Source: Dyella flava (GTDB lineage: Bacteria > Pseudomonadota > Gammaproteobacteria > Xanthomonadales > Rhodanobacteraceae). From it: 64,000 bases of DNA. Made by a program: the position numbers and the translations under genes. Shown here one piece after another: positions 26,890-36,238 of the stretch. Positions within the stretch are counted from its first letter, which is position 1; each line of letters starts with the position of its first letter. Where the stretch lies: assembly GCF_016904955.1 (NCBI RefSeq), contig NZ_JADIKE010000037.1:310001-374000 (forward strand), in the 5' to 3' direction. Below the pieces are notes generated by a model that worked only from the letters and a program-made list of their open reading frames with translations, did no database searches and had not been told where the DNA came from.

Positions 26890-29800
26890 ATGCACATCGC
26901 ACCAGGTTCTACCGCAGTCACGTTCCGGCGGAAACTGCTTTTCTTCGGGCTGGCCCTGTTTACCACCGTCGCCTGCGCGGATCAGCCCGACACTTTCTTC
27001 CGATCGTTCGAACCGGGCGAGCCCGCGCCGATCGCCAGCGCGCCCGGCGCCCCGTTCCACGTGGACGTCGCCGGCGGCCCTTCCGCCAAGGACGCTTACA
27101 GCGCCAAATCCGGGGTCGGTTTCACCGGCCTGCATTCGTTGCACTATCAAGGCAATGCGGGCGGCAAACAGGAAACAACGCTGTTCAAGGTCGATCTGCC
27201 GGTACAGGCCGATACGCAACTTTCCTATCTGCTGTTTCCCTGCATCGTCGCGAATGATCTGAGTGATCCAGCGACTTATGTCGCGATCGATCTGATCTTC
27301 GACGATGGCTCGCGCCTATCCATGCTCAACGCGCAGGACCAGCACCGCATTCCCGCCGATGCGCATGCCTTGGGCGCCAGCCGTACCGTGTATGTCAATC
27401 AGTGGAACAAGCTGTCGATCGATCTCGGCAAGGTCGCGGCCGGACGGCGGATTCGGCAGATTGTGCTGACGCACGACGGCCCGGCTGCGCACTTCGAAGG
27501 TTTTCTTGATGACCTGCGCATCGGCCCGGCCGTTGATGAATCGACCAACGAGCGCCCCAGCGATTACGTCTATACCCTGCGCGGCACCAATGCCGGCTAT
27601 ACCTTCTCGCGCGGCAACAATATCCCTGCGGTCACGCTACCGCACGGCTTCAACTTCTGGGTACCGGTCACCGACGCCGGCTCGGATTGGATGTATCAGT
27701 ATCAGCAGCGCAATGACGCGAACAACCGGCCGCGCCTGGAAGCGTTTTCGCTATCGCACGAACCAAGCCCGTGGATGGGCGATCGCCAGACCTTCCAGAT
27801 GATGCCCGAGGCCGTGGCCAGCGGCGCGCCGAGCGCCAACCGCGCAGCGCGCGCACTGAGCTTCAGCCATGCCAACGAAATCGCCCGTCCGTATTTCTAC
27901 AAGGTGAGTTTCGACAACGGCATCGTGGGCGAGATGACGCCCACTGATCACGCCGCCATGCTGCGCTTCACCTTCCCCGGTAAGCGCGGCCAGCTCGTCT
28001 TCGACAATCGCACCAATGAAGGCGGTATCACGCTCGATCCCTCGCACCGCAGTTTCAGCGGTTACTCCGATGTCAAAAGCGATCTGTCCACCGGCGCGAC
28101 GCGTTTGTTCTTCTACGCTGTGGTCGATCAGCCGGTGAGCGAAAGCGGGCGCTTGACCGGCGAAGGGCGCGATCATGTCAGCGCATGGTTCGGCTTCGAT
28201 ACCTCGAAGAACAAGACGCTGAATGTGCGCATCGCCACGTCGCTGATCAGCCTTGAGCAGGCCAAACACAATCTAGCGATGGAAATCGCGCCGGACGAAA
28301 GTTTCGATGCGGTGCGTGCGCAAGCGCAAGATATCTGGGACAAGCAGCTTGGCATCGTGCAGGTACAGGGCGCCAGTCACGGTGAGCTGGTGACGTTGTA
28401 TTCCAATCTCTACCGCATGTTGATGTATCCCAACTCGGCCTATGAGAACACCGGCACCGCCGCGCAGCCGGTCTATCAATATGCCAGCCCGTTCTCGCCC
28501 GAAGTGGCAGCCGATACACCGACGCACACCGGCGCGCGCATCGTCGATGGCAAGGTGTTCGTCAATAATGGCTTCTGGGATACCTATCGCACCGCGTGGC
28601 CTGCCTATGCGCTGCTGATGCCGACCCAGGCCGGCGTGATGATCGACGGCTTTGTGCAGGAATATCGCGACGGCGGGTGGATTGCGCGCTGGTCGTCGCC
28701 CGGCTACGCCGATCTCATGGTCGGCACCAGCGCCGATGTCGCCTTCGCCGATGCCTGGCTGAAGGGCGTGCACAACTTCGATGTGCGTTCGTTCTATCAG
28801 GCGGCGCTGAAAGACGCGACCGTGGTCAGTCCCCTGCAAGGCACCGGACGCAAAGGACTGCAACGCTCCATCTTCAACGGCTATACCGATACCGCCATCA
28901 AGGAAGGTTTGTCGTGGTCGATGGACGGCTACATCGCCGACTTCGCCATCGGCAACCTGGCTGAAGCGCTGGCGACCCAGGACGATAAAAGCGATCCCTA
29001 CGCGACACAGTATGCGCAAGACGCGACCTACTTCCGCAACCGCGCCCTGGACTACGTGAACCTGTTCGATCCCGATGTCGGCTTCTTTGTCGGCCGCGAT
29101 GCGGCCGGTCACTGGCGCGTCGACAAGCAGCATTTCGATCCACTGGCCTGGGGTGGCGACTACACCGAAACCAATGCCTGGAACATGGCCTTCCACGCCC
29201 CCGAAGATGGCGCGGGCCTGGCGGGCTTGTACGGCGGACGCGCTGCACTGGCGGCCAAGCTCGACCAGTTCTTCGCCACGCCCGGGGTCTATCACATCGG
29301 TGACTACAGCCAGGCCATCCACGAGATGCGCGAAGCACAGGCCGTGCGCATGGGCCAGTACGGCCATAGCAATCAGCCCTCGCATCACATCATCTACATG
29401 TACGACTACACCGGCGAGCCGTGGAAAGCGCAGGACAAGGTGCGCGATGTGCTCTCCCGTCTGTATGTCGGCAGCAGCATCGGCCAGGGCTATCTGGGTG
29501 ACGAAGACAACGGCGAGATGTCTGGCTGGTGGTTGTTCAGCGCCATGGGTTTCTATCCCCTGCGCATGGGCACGCCGGAGTATGTGATCGGCGCACCGTA
29601 CTTCCCGCACATGGATATCACCCTGGAAAACGGCAAGCACATCGTCATCAATGCACCGCAGGTCAGCGATACCAATCGCTACGTGCAAAGCCTGCGCGTG
29701 AACGGGCAGCCGTGGAACAAACTTACCTTGCCGCATGCGCTGCTTGCGCAGGGCGCCACGCTCGATTTCACGATGGGGCCGAAGCCGTCGACCTGGGGCA

Positions 29801-30246
29801 GCGATGTGCAGGCCCTACCCGCCTCGCTTACTGTCGAAGGCAAACCTTCGCCGCTGCGCGATCTCGTTGGCCCGGGCCAAGGTCAGGCAAGCAGCGATCC
29901 GGCCATGCCTGATGTCAACGCGCTGTTCGATCACACCAGTGATACCGAAGCGCAACTGCCAGCGCATGCGGTTGTGAGCTGGCATTTCCCGCAACCGCAC
30001 AGCATTGCGATGTATACGCTTACTTCCGGTGCTCGTGCCTCAGCTCCGTCGAACTGGAAGCTCGAAGCTTCCGATGATGGGTTGCATTGGACAACGCTGG
30101 ATACACGCAGTGACGAACGCTTCGCGTGGGCGCGGCAGACGCGGGTGTTTGGTATCGGCGAGCCGGCGGCGCATTCGTATTACCGGTTGAGTTTTGATAA
30201 CAGCGGGCCGACTGCGCTGGCCGAGATCGAATTGCTGGGCCGTTGA
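26890..30246 (+). CDS. Secreted GH92 alpha-mannosidase with C-terminal carbohydrate-binding-like domain
   Basis: This 1118-residue protein has a signal peptide (LLFFGLALFTTVACA), an N-terminal beta-rich region of about 200 residues, the GH92 catalytic region (from SDYVYTLRGTNAGYTFSRGN; conserved GDEDNGEMSGWWLFSAMGFYP and HSNQPSHHIIYMYD) and a C-terminal F5/8-type discoidin-like domain (about residues 985-1118, ending ALAEIELLGR). GH92 enzymes are Ca-dependent exo-mannosidases, usually alpha-1,2, acting on mannan or N-glycans. Start 26890 follows TAGGGGTGAC. The Cys at the signal end could be a lipobox (TVACAD), so lipid anchoring is possible. It is monocistronic, followed by repeats. Confidence 0.9.
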   Translation: MHIAPGSTAVTFRRKLLFFGLALFTTVACADQPDTFFRSFEPGEPAPIASAPGAPFHVDVAGGPSAKDAYSAKSGVGFTGLHSLHYQGNAGGKQETTLFKVDLPVQADTQLSYLLFPCIVANDLSDPATYVAIDLIFDDGSRLSMLNAQDQHRIPADAHALGASRTVYVNQWNKLSIDLGKVAAGRRIRQIVLTHDGPAAHFEGFLDDLRIGPAVDESTNERPSDYVYTLRGTNAGYTFSRGNNIPAVTLPHGFNFWVPVTDAGSDWMYQYQQRNDANNRPRLEAFSLSHEPSPWMGDRQTFQMMPEAVASGAPSANRAARALSFSHANEIARPYFYKVSFDNGIVGEMTPTDHAAMLRFTFPGKRGQLVFDNRTNEGGITLDPSHRSFSGYSDVKSDLSTGATRLFFYAVVDQPVSESGRLTGEGRDHVSAWFGFDTSKNKTLNVRIATSLISLEQAKHNLAMEIAPDESFDAVRAQAQDIWDKQLGIVQVQGASHGELVTLYSNLYRMLMYPNSAYENTGTAAQPVYQYASPFSPEVAADTPTHTGARIVDGKVFVNNGFWDTYRTAWPAYALLMPTQAGVMIDGFVQEYRDGGWIARWSSPGYADLMVGTSADVAFADAWLKGVHNFDVRSFYQAALKDATVVSPLQGTGRKGLQRSIFNGYTDTAIKEGLSWSMDGYIADFAIGNLAEALATQDDKSDPYATQYAQDATYFRNRALDYVNLFDPDVGFFVGRDAAGHWRVDKQHFDPLAWGGDYTETNAWNMAFHAPEDGAGLAGLYGGRAALAAKLDQFFATPGVYHIGDYSQAIHEMREAQAVRMGQYGHSNQPSHHIIYMYDYTGEPWKAQDKVRDVLSRLYVGSSIGQGYLGDEDNGEMSGWWLFSAMGFYPLRMGTPEYVIGAPYFPHMDITLENGKHIVINAPQVSDTNRYVQSLRVNGQPWNKLTLPHALLAQGATLDFTMGPKPSTWGSDVQALPASLTVEGKPSPLRDLVGPGQGQASSDPAMPDVNALFDHTSDTEAQLPAHAVVSWHFPQPHSIAMYTLTSGARASAPSNWKLEASDDGLHWTTLDTRSDERFAWARQTRVFGIGEPAAHSYYRLSFDNSGPTALAEIELLGR

Positions 30247-30252
30247 GGTCGC

Positions 30253-30823
30253 TTTGCTCCCTCTCCCCGGAGGGGCGAGGGAGAAGAGCGTGGCGCCTCG
30301 CACGTTGCAAGCTCGTGCCCCCTCTCCCCACCGGGGAGAGAGCCTGCCCCGGACTCGATCCGGGGGTTGGGGTGAGGGGCCGCGCTTGCCTCAAACGTCA
30401 TAGCTACAGCGTGATGTCTTCTTAAATGCACTCGCGCTGCGCATCCACATCTTCGCAAGATTGTCCCCTCACCCCGGCCCTCTCCTCGCTCCTCAAAGCC
30501 GAGCACATCCATGTGCTCTCCCCGCGTGCCCCGGAGGGGCGAGGGAGAAGAGCGTGGCGCCTCGCACGTTGCAAGCTCTTGCCCCCTCTCCCCTCCGGGG
30601 AGAGAGCCTGCCCCGGACTTGATCCGGGGGTTGGGGTGAGGGGCCGCGCTTGCCTCAAACGTCATGGCTACAGCGTGATGTCTTCTTAAATCCACTCGCG
30701 CTGCGCATCCACATCTTCGCAAGATTGTCCCCCTCACCCAGGCCCTCTCCTCGCTCCTCAAAGCCGAGCACATCCATGTGCTCTCCCCGCGTGCCCCGGA
30801 GGGGAGAGGGGGAAGAGCCAAGG
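30253..30823. repeat. Complex cluster of GC-rich palindromic repeats
   Basis: A block of about 264 bp is repeated in tandem (for example the segment beginning at 30271 recurs at 30535, and the segment at 30397 recurs at 30661), with a partial third copy near 30799. Each block combines the CCCTCTCCCC/GGGGAGAGGG hairpin, a nested CCCCGGACTTGATCCGGGG hairpin and a nested GAGCACATCCATGTGCTC hairpin. It fills the interval between the GH92 and M13 genes. Confidence 0.9.
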
Positions 30824-30903
30824 CCTCTAGTCCAAAAGTCATGCTCACAAGCTGGCGATGGCACACTATGGTGACGAGCTCAGACCCACACAAAGGTGTT
30901 GCC

Positions 30904-32988
30904 ATGCAGCGATTTCGATGGATTCTCACGACGGCGGCGCTTGGCTGCGCCACCACCCTGATGGCGGCGCCGGCCGCGATGGATGGCGCCCCGGTCGCCA
31001 AGGCCAGCAACACCAACCTCGGCATCGACCTGAAGGGCATCGACCATACCGTACTGCCCGGCAACAATTTCTTTGACTACGCCAACGGCAACTGGCTGAA
31101 GACGGCGCAGATTCCGGCCGACCGCTCCAGCACCGGCACTTTCCTGCAAGTGTATGAGCTGGCCGAGAAGCGTACGGCGGAGCTGATCCGCAACATCGCC
31201 CAGGGCCATGCCGCGGCCGGTTCCAACGAGCGCAAGATTGCCGACTACTACGCTGCGTACATGGATGAGGCCAGCATCGAGAAGCACGGCCTCGCTCCGC
31301 TGAAGCCGCAGTTCGATCAGATCGACGCGATCAAGACCCGCGATGATCTGGCCAGCGTGCTCGGCAGCCAACAACGCGCCGATGTTGATCCGATCAACGC
31401 CACCCACTTCGATACCGAAAACCTGTTTGGCCTGTTCGTCACCCAGGGGCTGGAAGATCCTTCGCACCCGATGGCCTACCTGCTGCAAGGTGGTATCGCG
31501 ATGCCCAGTCGCGATTATTACCTGTCGCAAGATCCGCAGATGGCCGCGTTCCGTGCCAAGTACCAGACGTACGTGACGTCGCTGCTGAAACTCGCCGGCA
31601 CACCCGACGCCGAGGCGCAGGCCAAGGCGATCATCGCGCTGGAAACCAAGATCGCGCAGGCGCAGGAAAGCCTGGTCGACAGCCAGGATGTGCACAAGGC
31701 CAATAACGTGTGGAGCATGAGCGACTTCGCGCAGAAAGCGCCGGGGCTCAACTGGAATGCCTATTTCAAGGCAGCGGGTTTGTCCGATCAGCCGCATATC
31801 GATGTGTGGCAGCCCTCCGCCACCACCGGCATCGCCGCGCTGGTCGCCAGCGAACCGCTGGACACCTGGAAACAGTTGTTGCGCTACCACGCCCTCGATA
31901 AGGCGGCACCGTTGCTGCCGAAGGCCTATGCGGATCTCAACTTCGCTTTCTACGGCACCACGCTGCAGGGTACGCCCAAGCAGCAGGATCGCTGGAAGCT
32001 CGCCATCGCCGCCACGAATACCGACCTGGGCGACGCCGTCGGGCAGATCTATGTGAAGCATTACTTCCCCGCTTCGTCCAAGGCGAAGATGGAAGAAATG
32101 GTGAAGAACATCATTGCCGCCTTCGCCGACCGCGTCGATACGCTGGCCTGGATGACGCCTGCCACGCGCGCCAAGGCGAAGGAAAAGCTGGAAACCCTGC
32201 GCGTTGGCGTGGGCTACCCGGAAACCTGGCGCAGCTACAGCTCGCTCGACATTCGTGCTGACGATGCACTGGGCAATCACGAGCGTGCCGTCGCCCTGGA
32301 ATACCAGCACCAGCTCGCCAAGCTGCATCAACCGGTGGATCGCGGCGAATGGTGGATGACGCCGCAAACGGTGAACGCGGTGAACCTGCCGTTGCAGAAC
32401 GCACTGAACTTCCCCGCCGCGATCCTGCAGCCGCCGTTCTTCGATCCGAATGCGGATGCCGCCGCCAACTATGGTGCCATCGGAGCGATCATCGGCCACG
32501 AAATCAGCCATAGCTTCGACAACACCGGCGCTGATTTCGACGCACAGGGCAAGATGGAAAACTGGTGGACGCCGCAGGATGCCGCGCACTTCCAGCTGGC
32601 GACGCAAAAGCTGGTCAAGCAGTTCGACCAGTATGAAGCGCTGCCCGGCATCCACGTGAATGGTCAGCAGACGCTGGGTGAAAACATCGCCGATGTGTCG
32701 GGTCTTACCGTGGCTTATGCCGCTTATCACAAGTCGCTCGATGGCAAGCCGGCGCCGGTGATCGATGGTCTCACGGGTGATCAACGTTTCTTCCTCGCCT
32801 TCGGCCAGGCGTGGCGTTCGAAGATTCGCGACGCAGCGTTGCGTCAGCGTTTGGCTACCGATGTGCATGCGCCGGCTAACTTCCGTGCGCTGACGGTGCG
32901 CAATATCGATGGGTGGTATGACGCGTTTAGTGTGAAGCCGGGTGAGAAGCTTTATTTGGCGCCGGATGATCGGGTGAAGATCTGGTAA
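30904..32988 (+). CDS. M13-family zinc metallopeptidase (neprilysin/PepO-like)
   Basis: This 694-residue secreted protein has a signal peptide (ILTTAALGCATTLMAAPAA), the N-terminal M13 domain (NNFFDYANGNWLKTAQIP) and the catalytic domain with zinc motif HEISH at about residue 531 (AIIGHEISHSFDNTGADFD) and third ligand in ENIADVSGL at about 593. The family C-terminal signature is present (FFLAFGQAWRSKIRD). These are periplasmic or surface endopeptidases that cut short peptides. Start 30904 follows AAAGGTG; the frame runs 42 codons further up but into repeat sequence. Length is normal. Confidence 0.93.
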   Translation: MQRFRWILTTAALGCATTLMAAPAAMDGAPVAKASNTNLGIDLKGIDHTVLPGNNFFDYANGNWLKTAQIPADRSSTGTFLQVYELAEKRTAELIRNIAQGHAAAGSNERKIADYYAAYMDEASIEKHGLAPLKPQFDQIDAIKTRDDLASVLGSQQRADVDPINATHFDTENLFGLFVTQGLEDPSHPMAYLLQGGIAMPSRDYYLSQDPQMAAFRAKYQTYVTSLLKLAGTPDAEAQAKAIIALETKIAQAQESLVDSQDVHKANNVWSMSDFAQKAPGLNWNAYFKAAGLSDQPHIDVWQPSATTGIAALVASEPLDTWKQLLRYHALDKAAPLLPKAYADLNFAFYGTTLQGTPKQQDRWKLAIAATNTDLGDAVGQIYVKHYFPASSKAKMEEMVKNIIAAFADRVDTLAWMTPATRAKAKEKLETLRVGVGYPETWRSYSSLDIRADDALGNHERAVALEYQHQLAKLHQPVDRGEWWMTPQTVNAVNLPLQNALNFPAAILQPPFFDPNADAAANYGAIGAIIGHEISHSFDNTGADFDAQGKMENWWTPQDAAHFQLATQKLVKQFDQYEALPGIHVNGQQTLGENIADVSGLTVAYAAYHKSLDGKPAPVIDGLTGDQRFFLAFGQAWRSKIRDAALRQRLATDVHAPANFRALTVRNIDGWYDAFSVKPGEKLYLAPDDRVKIW

Positions 32989-33003
32989 ACACGCCATCTA
33001 CCT

Positions 33004-33213
33004 ACTCCCTCTCCCCTCCGGGGCACGCGGGGAGAGCACATGGATGTGCTCGGCTTTGAGGAGCGAGGAGAGGGTTGGGGTGAGGGGCTGCGCTTGCCTC
33101 GAACGTCATGGCTACGGTGTTATGTTTTTTAGTGCGCTCACGCTGCGTATAAACATCTTCGCAAGATTGGCCCCTCACCCCGGCCCTCTCCCCGGAGGGG
33201 AGAGGGGGAAGAG
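33004..33213. repeat. GC-rich palindromic repeat pair
   Basis: Two facing units (about 33004-33090 and 33170-33213). The first carries the nested GAGCACATGGATGTGCTC hairpin. The spacer resembles those in other clusters (GCGCTTGCCTCGAACGTCATGG, here about 33100-33120; TCTTCGCAAGATTGG). Confidence 0.88.
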
Positions 33214-33600
33214 CTACCTGCGAACAAACGTCCGCATCGTCTGCCCACGCTCCGTACGAAACACCGTAGGCCGCGGACAACCTTCATCAGCGGCAATAAA
33301 CACAAAGTGATCACCGTCGAGCACGTAACTCGCGGGCAAATGTTTTCCAGCATCCTCACCGATCGCATCGATCCAGGTGATGGCTTTGGGTGTAGCCGAC
33401 GCATCAAGCGTAAAACTACCTTCCAGCAAAAGATCACCCTCGCGCGTGCGTACCGCGAAGTGCTGACCACTGAAGATAGTGATGGCACCAGGCGCGCCAT
33501 ACTCGTCGGGCGGGTTGGCGATGCCGTCCGCCTCATGCGCCACTTGCTCCCACGTGCCCTGCAACGCGGCAAGGTCGCGAGCTGAAAGATCGTCATGCAT
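33214..33600 (-). CDS. Conserved hypothetical protein, TIGR03067-like
   Basis: This 128-residue protein has no signal peptide. The pattern LQGTWEQVAHEADG, then FAVRTREGDLLLEGSFTLD, KAITWIDAIGEDAGK and YVLDGDHFVFI matches my recollection of the TIGR03067 domain, a small lipocalin-like beta protein of unknown function found in many bacteria. The start at 33600 has a purine-rich GGGGCCAG upstream, a modest site. The stop coincides with the edge of the repeat cluster. No functional link to neighbours is visible. Confidence 0.7.
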   Translation of the reverse strand: MHDDLSARDLAALQGTWEQVAHEADGIANPPDEYGAPGAITIFSGQHFAVRTREGDLLLEGSFTLDASATPKAITWIDAIGEDAGKHLPASYVLDGDHFVFIAADEGCPRPTVFRTERGQTMRTFVRR

Positions 33601-33720
33601 ACGCGCACTGGCCCCTGATGGCGTTTGAACAGGCGGCCATTCTAAGTGTCATCGCGCCAGGTGCGGCACATCGACCTCCAGGCGATGTGCCGCGGTAACG
33701 ATCATACAGACCCTGGCGCG

Positions 33721-34053
33721 TTACCCAATGGGCTCAAGCATGAGCCGTTCGGCGAATTGGTCGAGCAGTTCGCTCGCCACCAGCAGACCAGCGCTCGTCA
33801 CGGGTGTAAGTGGCCATTGATCCGGCTGTACGTTCAACCCGTTGTCGATCGCCTCGTAATAGGCATCACTGTCAGCGAGCAGGCAATTGATGACAGTGTT
33901 TGCCTCGAAGATGCAGGCGATGAGGTGGTCAATGTCTGGTGGCGATGGCTCGCCCGTGTCCAGCGAATCGGGCGCAACGCCGTGCAGATGGGTACGTAGG
34001 TGGTCGGAAATTCCCGACAGGCGTGAAGGTGCCGTATGATCCGGCTTAGCCAT
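33721..34053 (-). CDS. Small hypothetical protein
   Basis: This 110-residue protein is not recognised. The start at 34053 is well supported by AGGAG eight bases upstream. The sequence is rich in Leu and Ala in its second half (LIACIFEANTVINCLLADSDAYYEAIDNG, then LLVASELLDQFAERLMLE), suggesting a small helical cytoplasmic protein; there is no signal peptide or membrane helix. It resembles in style the short helical DUF3077-type proteins, but I cannot confirm that. It stands alone between the TIGR03067-like gene and a repeat cluster, in slightly lower GC sequence, so it may be a strain-specific gene. Confidence 0.6.
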   Translation of the reverse strand: MAKPDHTAPSRLSGISDHLRTHLHGVAPDSLDTGEPSPPDIDHLIACIFEANTVINCLLADSDAYYEAIDNGLNVQPDQWPLTPVTSAGLLVASELLDQFAERLMLEPIG

Positions 34054-34280
34054 TTCAGCTACTCCTGTTAGTTGTTGTGGTCAGCGGGTCGTGGGAGTTC
34101 GCACCTCTCACGATCCGCGATTCTCACAGCATGATTGCCATGGTCATCGATGTTGCCTCGGAAGACTTGTCGATGACGTTCACAAAATATCGAGTTGCGG
34201 TGCTTTCGTATGTAGGCGGATGCCGCTTTTTCGTTACGTACAATTACTAACTTGATGCAACTGTCGTGCTTGCGGCGTTT

Positions 34281-34875
34281 TGCTCCCTCTCCCCTCCGGG
34301 GCACGCGGGGAGAGCACATGGATGTGCTCGGTTTTGAGGAGCGAGGAGAGGGTTGGGGTGAGGGGCTGCGCTTGCCTCGAACTTTATGGCTACAGCGCGC
34401 ATCTTCTTCATGCGCTCACGCTGCGCACCTACTTCTTCGCGAGGCTGGCCCCTCACCTCAGTCCTCTCCCCGGAGGGGAGAGGAGGAAAAGCGTTGATGC
34501 TGCGTATCAACTTCTTCGCGAGGTTGGCCCCTCACCTCGGTCCTCTCCCCGGAGGGGAGAGGAGGAAAAGCGGTTTGCGGCGATGTGTCGTGCTTGCGAT
34601 GCTCTGCTCCCTCTCCCCTCCGGGGAGAGGGTTGGGGTGAGGGGCTGCGCTTGCCTCGGACGTTGTGGCAATAGCGTTATTTCTTTTAATGCACTCGCGC
34701 TGCGCATCCACATCTTCGCAAGATTGTCCCCCTCACCTCAGTCCTCTCCCCGGAGGGGAGAGGAGGAAAAGCGTTGACGCTGCGCATCTACTTCTTCGCG
34801 AGGTTGGCCCCTCACCCCAGCCCCCGGATCAAGTCCGGGGCAGGCTCTCTATCCCCGAAGGGGAGAGGGAGCAAA
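34281..34875. repeat. Largest cluster of GC-rich palindromic repeats
   Basis: At least seven hairpin units between the small hypothetical gene and murD2, for example about 34281-34360 (with nested GAGCACATGGATGTGCTC), 34445-34490, 34525-34572, 34606-34645, 34730-34770 and 34805-34875 (with nested CCCCGGATCAAGTCCGGGG). Orientation alternates. The last unit ends three bases before the murD2 stop codon. About 225 bp on its left (34054-34280) hold nothing recognisable. Confidence 0.9.
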
Positions 34876-34878
34876 AGC

Positions 34879-36237
34879 TTAGGCGATGCCCATGCCGGCG
34901 ATACCGGCGATCTCTGCATCGTCAAACCCGGCCATGCCGGCAAAGCGGCGGCCGCGTTCGGCGTAATCGTGATACTGATCGAAACTCGGCGCGCCCGGCG
35001 AAAGCAGCACGGTGCCGCCTTGCGGTGTCACGATGCGCGCCATCTCGACGGCGTCGGTGAGTTTGTCGACATCACCTAACGGCACTTCTGATTTGGCGGC
35101 ACGCAAGGCCGCTGCAATGCGCGGACCGTTGCTGCCCTGGGTGATGATGCGCAAGGCCGTGCGCGATTTGACCGCCTCGACAAATGCGCTCCAATCCAGC
35201 CCGCGATCATGTCCACCGACAATCACGGTAACTTCGCGCCCGTGCAAACTCTCCAAGGCCGCGAGCGTTGCCTGCGGCGTGGTGCTGATGGAGTCGTTGA
35301 TCCATTGCAAACCATCACGCTCACCCAGCGGTTGCAGGCGGTGCGGCAGCGGGCGGAAGCTTGCCAGGGCTGGTGCAGCGGCGATGGCGTCGTGGCCCAT
35401 GGCATCCAGGGCTGCGAGGGCGGCGCAGGCGTTCAGCGCGTTGTGCGCGCCGGGCACGGCGATGCGTTCCAGCGCCAACACTTCCGTCGCGCCACGACGA
35501 ATAAAGCCATTCGCCACATGCCAGCCTTCCGGCTGACCGAATAACAGGCGATGCGCATGGTTGGCGGTTTTTTCCAACAGCGATGCCTGCTCGCCATTCA
35601 CCAACAAGCGACGAGCGACATCGGCCAGCTTGAGCTTGTCGGCGACGTAACGCTCGCGGGTGCCGTGCCAATCCAGGTGTTCTTCGTAAAGGCTGGTGAT
35701 GACGCCGAGTTCGAGCGGGCCGGCTTCGCCGGTCTGGAAGCTGGATAGTTCGATGGCCCATAGCTCGGCTTGCTCATCGAGCAATTCGAGCATGGGCAAG
35801 CCGATATTGCCGGCCAATGCGGTGCGGATACCGAGCGCGCGGGCAAGATGCGCAAGCAAGGCGGTGGTGGTGCTTTTGCCCTTGGTGCCGGTGACCGCCA
35901 CGACGTGCGCTTGCGGATTTTCGCCAAACCACAAGGCGGTGCCGGACGTGAAGCGCGTGCCTTGCGCCTTTGCGGTGACAACGGCGGGTTTGTAGGCGGA
36001 AATGCCGGGTGATTTGATGACGATGTCGTAGGCGCTCAGCGCGACGGCATCGGGTTCATGCGGATAGACGCGCAGTGCCGCATCGAAGGCCTGCGCGTCG
36101 GCGGCTTCGGCTTCACCGCAATAAAGCGCCAGCGATAATTCGGGCCGACGTTTGCGCAGCGCATGAATCGCCGCGCGCCCTTCCCTGCCGAAACCCCAGA
36201 TCGCGACGCGCTGACCGGCCAGCTCCGCAATACGCAT
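34879..36237 (-). CDS. murD2: MurD2, UDP-MurNAc-L-Ala--L-Glu ligase
   Basis: This 452-residue protein is a Mur ligase: N-terminal domain (GQRVAIWGFGREGRAA), central ATPase with VVAVTGTKGKSTTTALLAHLA, the conserved GNIGLPMLELL and ELSSFQ, and a C-terminal domain with INDSISTTPQATLAAL and VIVGGHDRGLDW. In Xanthomonas the MurD2 type adds L-Glu rather than D-Glu to UDP-MurNAc-L-Ala, and MurL then epimerises it; the adjacent murL makes that assignment strong. The start at 36237 lies one base after the murL stop; the frame is open 47 codons upstream inside murL. A typical MurD would be the alternative but would not explain the neighbour. Confidence 0.9.
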   Translation of the reverse strand: MRIAELAGQRVAIWGFGREGRAAIHALRKRRPELSLALYCGEAEAADAQAFDAALRVYPHEPDAVALSAYDIVIKSPGISAYKPAVVTAKAQGTRFTSGTALWFGENPQAHVVAVTGTKGKSTTTALLAHLARALGIRTALAGNIGLPMLELLDEQAELWAIELSSFQTGEAGPLELGVITSLYEEHLDWHGTRERYVADKLKLADVARRLLVNGEQASLLEKTANHAHRLLFGQPEGWHVANGFIRRGATEVLALERIAVPGAHNALNACAALAALDAMGHDAIAAAPALASFRPLPHRLQPLGERDGLQWINDSISTTPQATLAALESLHGREVTVIVGGHDRGLDWSAFVEAVKSRTALRIITQGSNGPRIAAALRAAKSEVPLGDVDKLTDAVEMARIVTPQGGTVLLSPGAPSFDQYHDYAERGRRFAGMAGFDDAEIAGIAGMGIA

Positions 36238-36238
36238 A

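Noticed and set aside
30880..32997. 705-codon minus-strand open frame opposite the M13 peptidase
   Set aside because: Antisense shadow with no domain; the plus strand contains HEISH and ENxxD motifs.
34281..34875. Repeat array resembling a CRISPR locus
   Set aside because: Units are hairpins in alternating orientation with variable and repeated spacers, found genome-like at gene ends; no cas genes are nearby.
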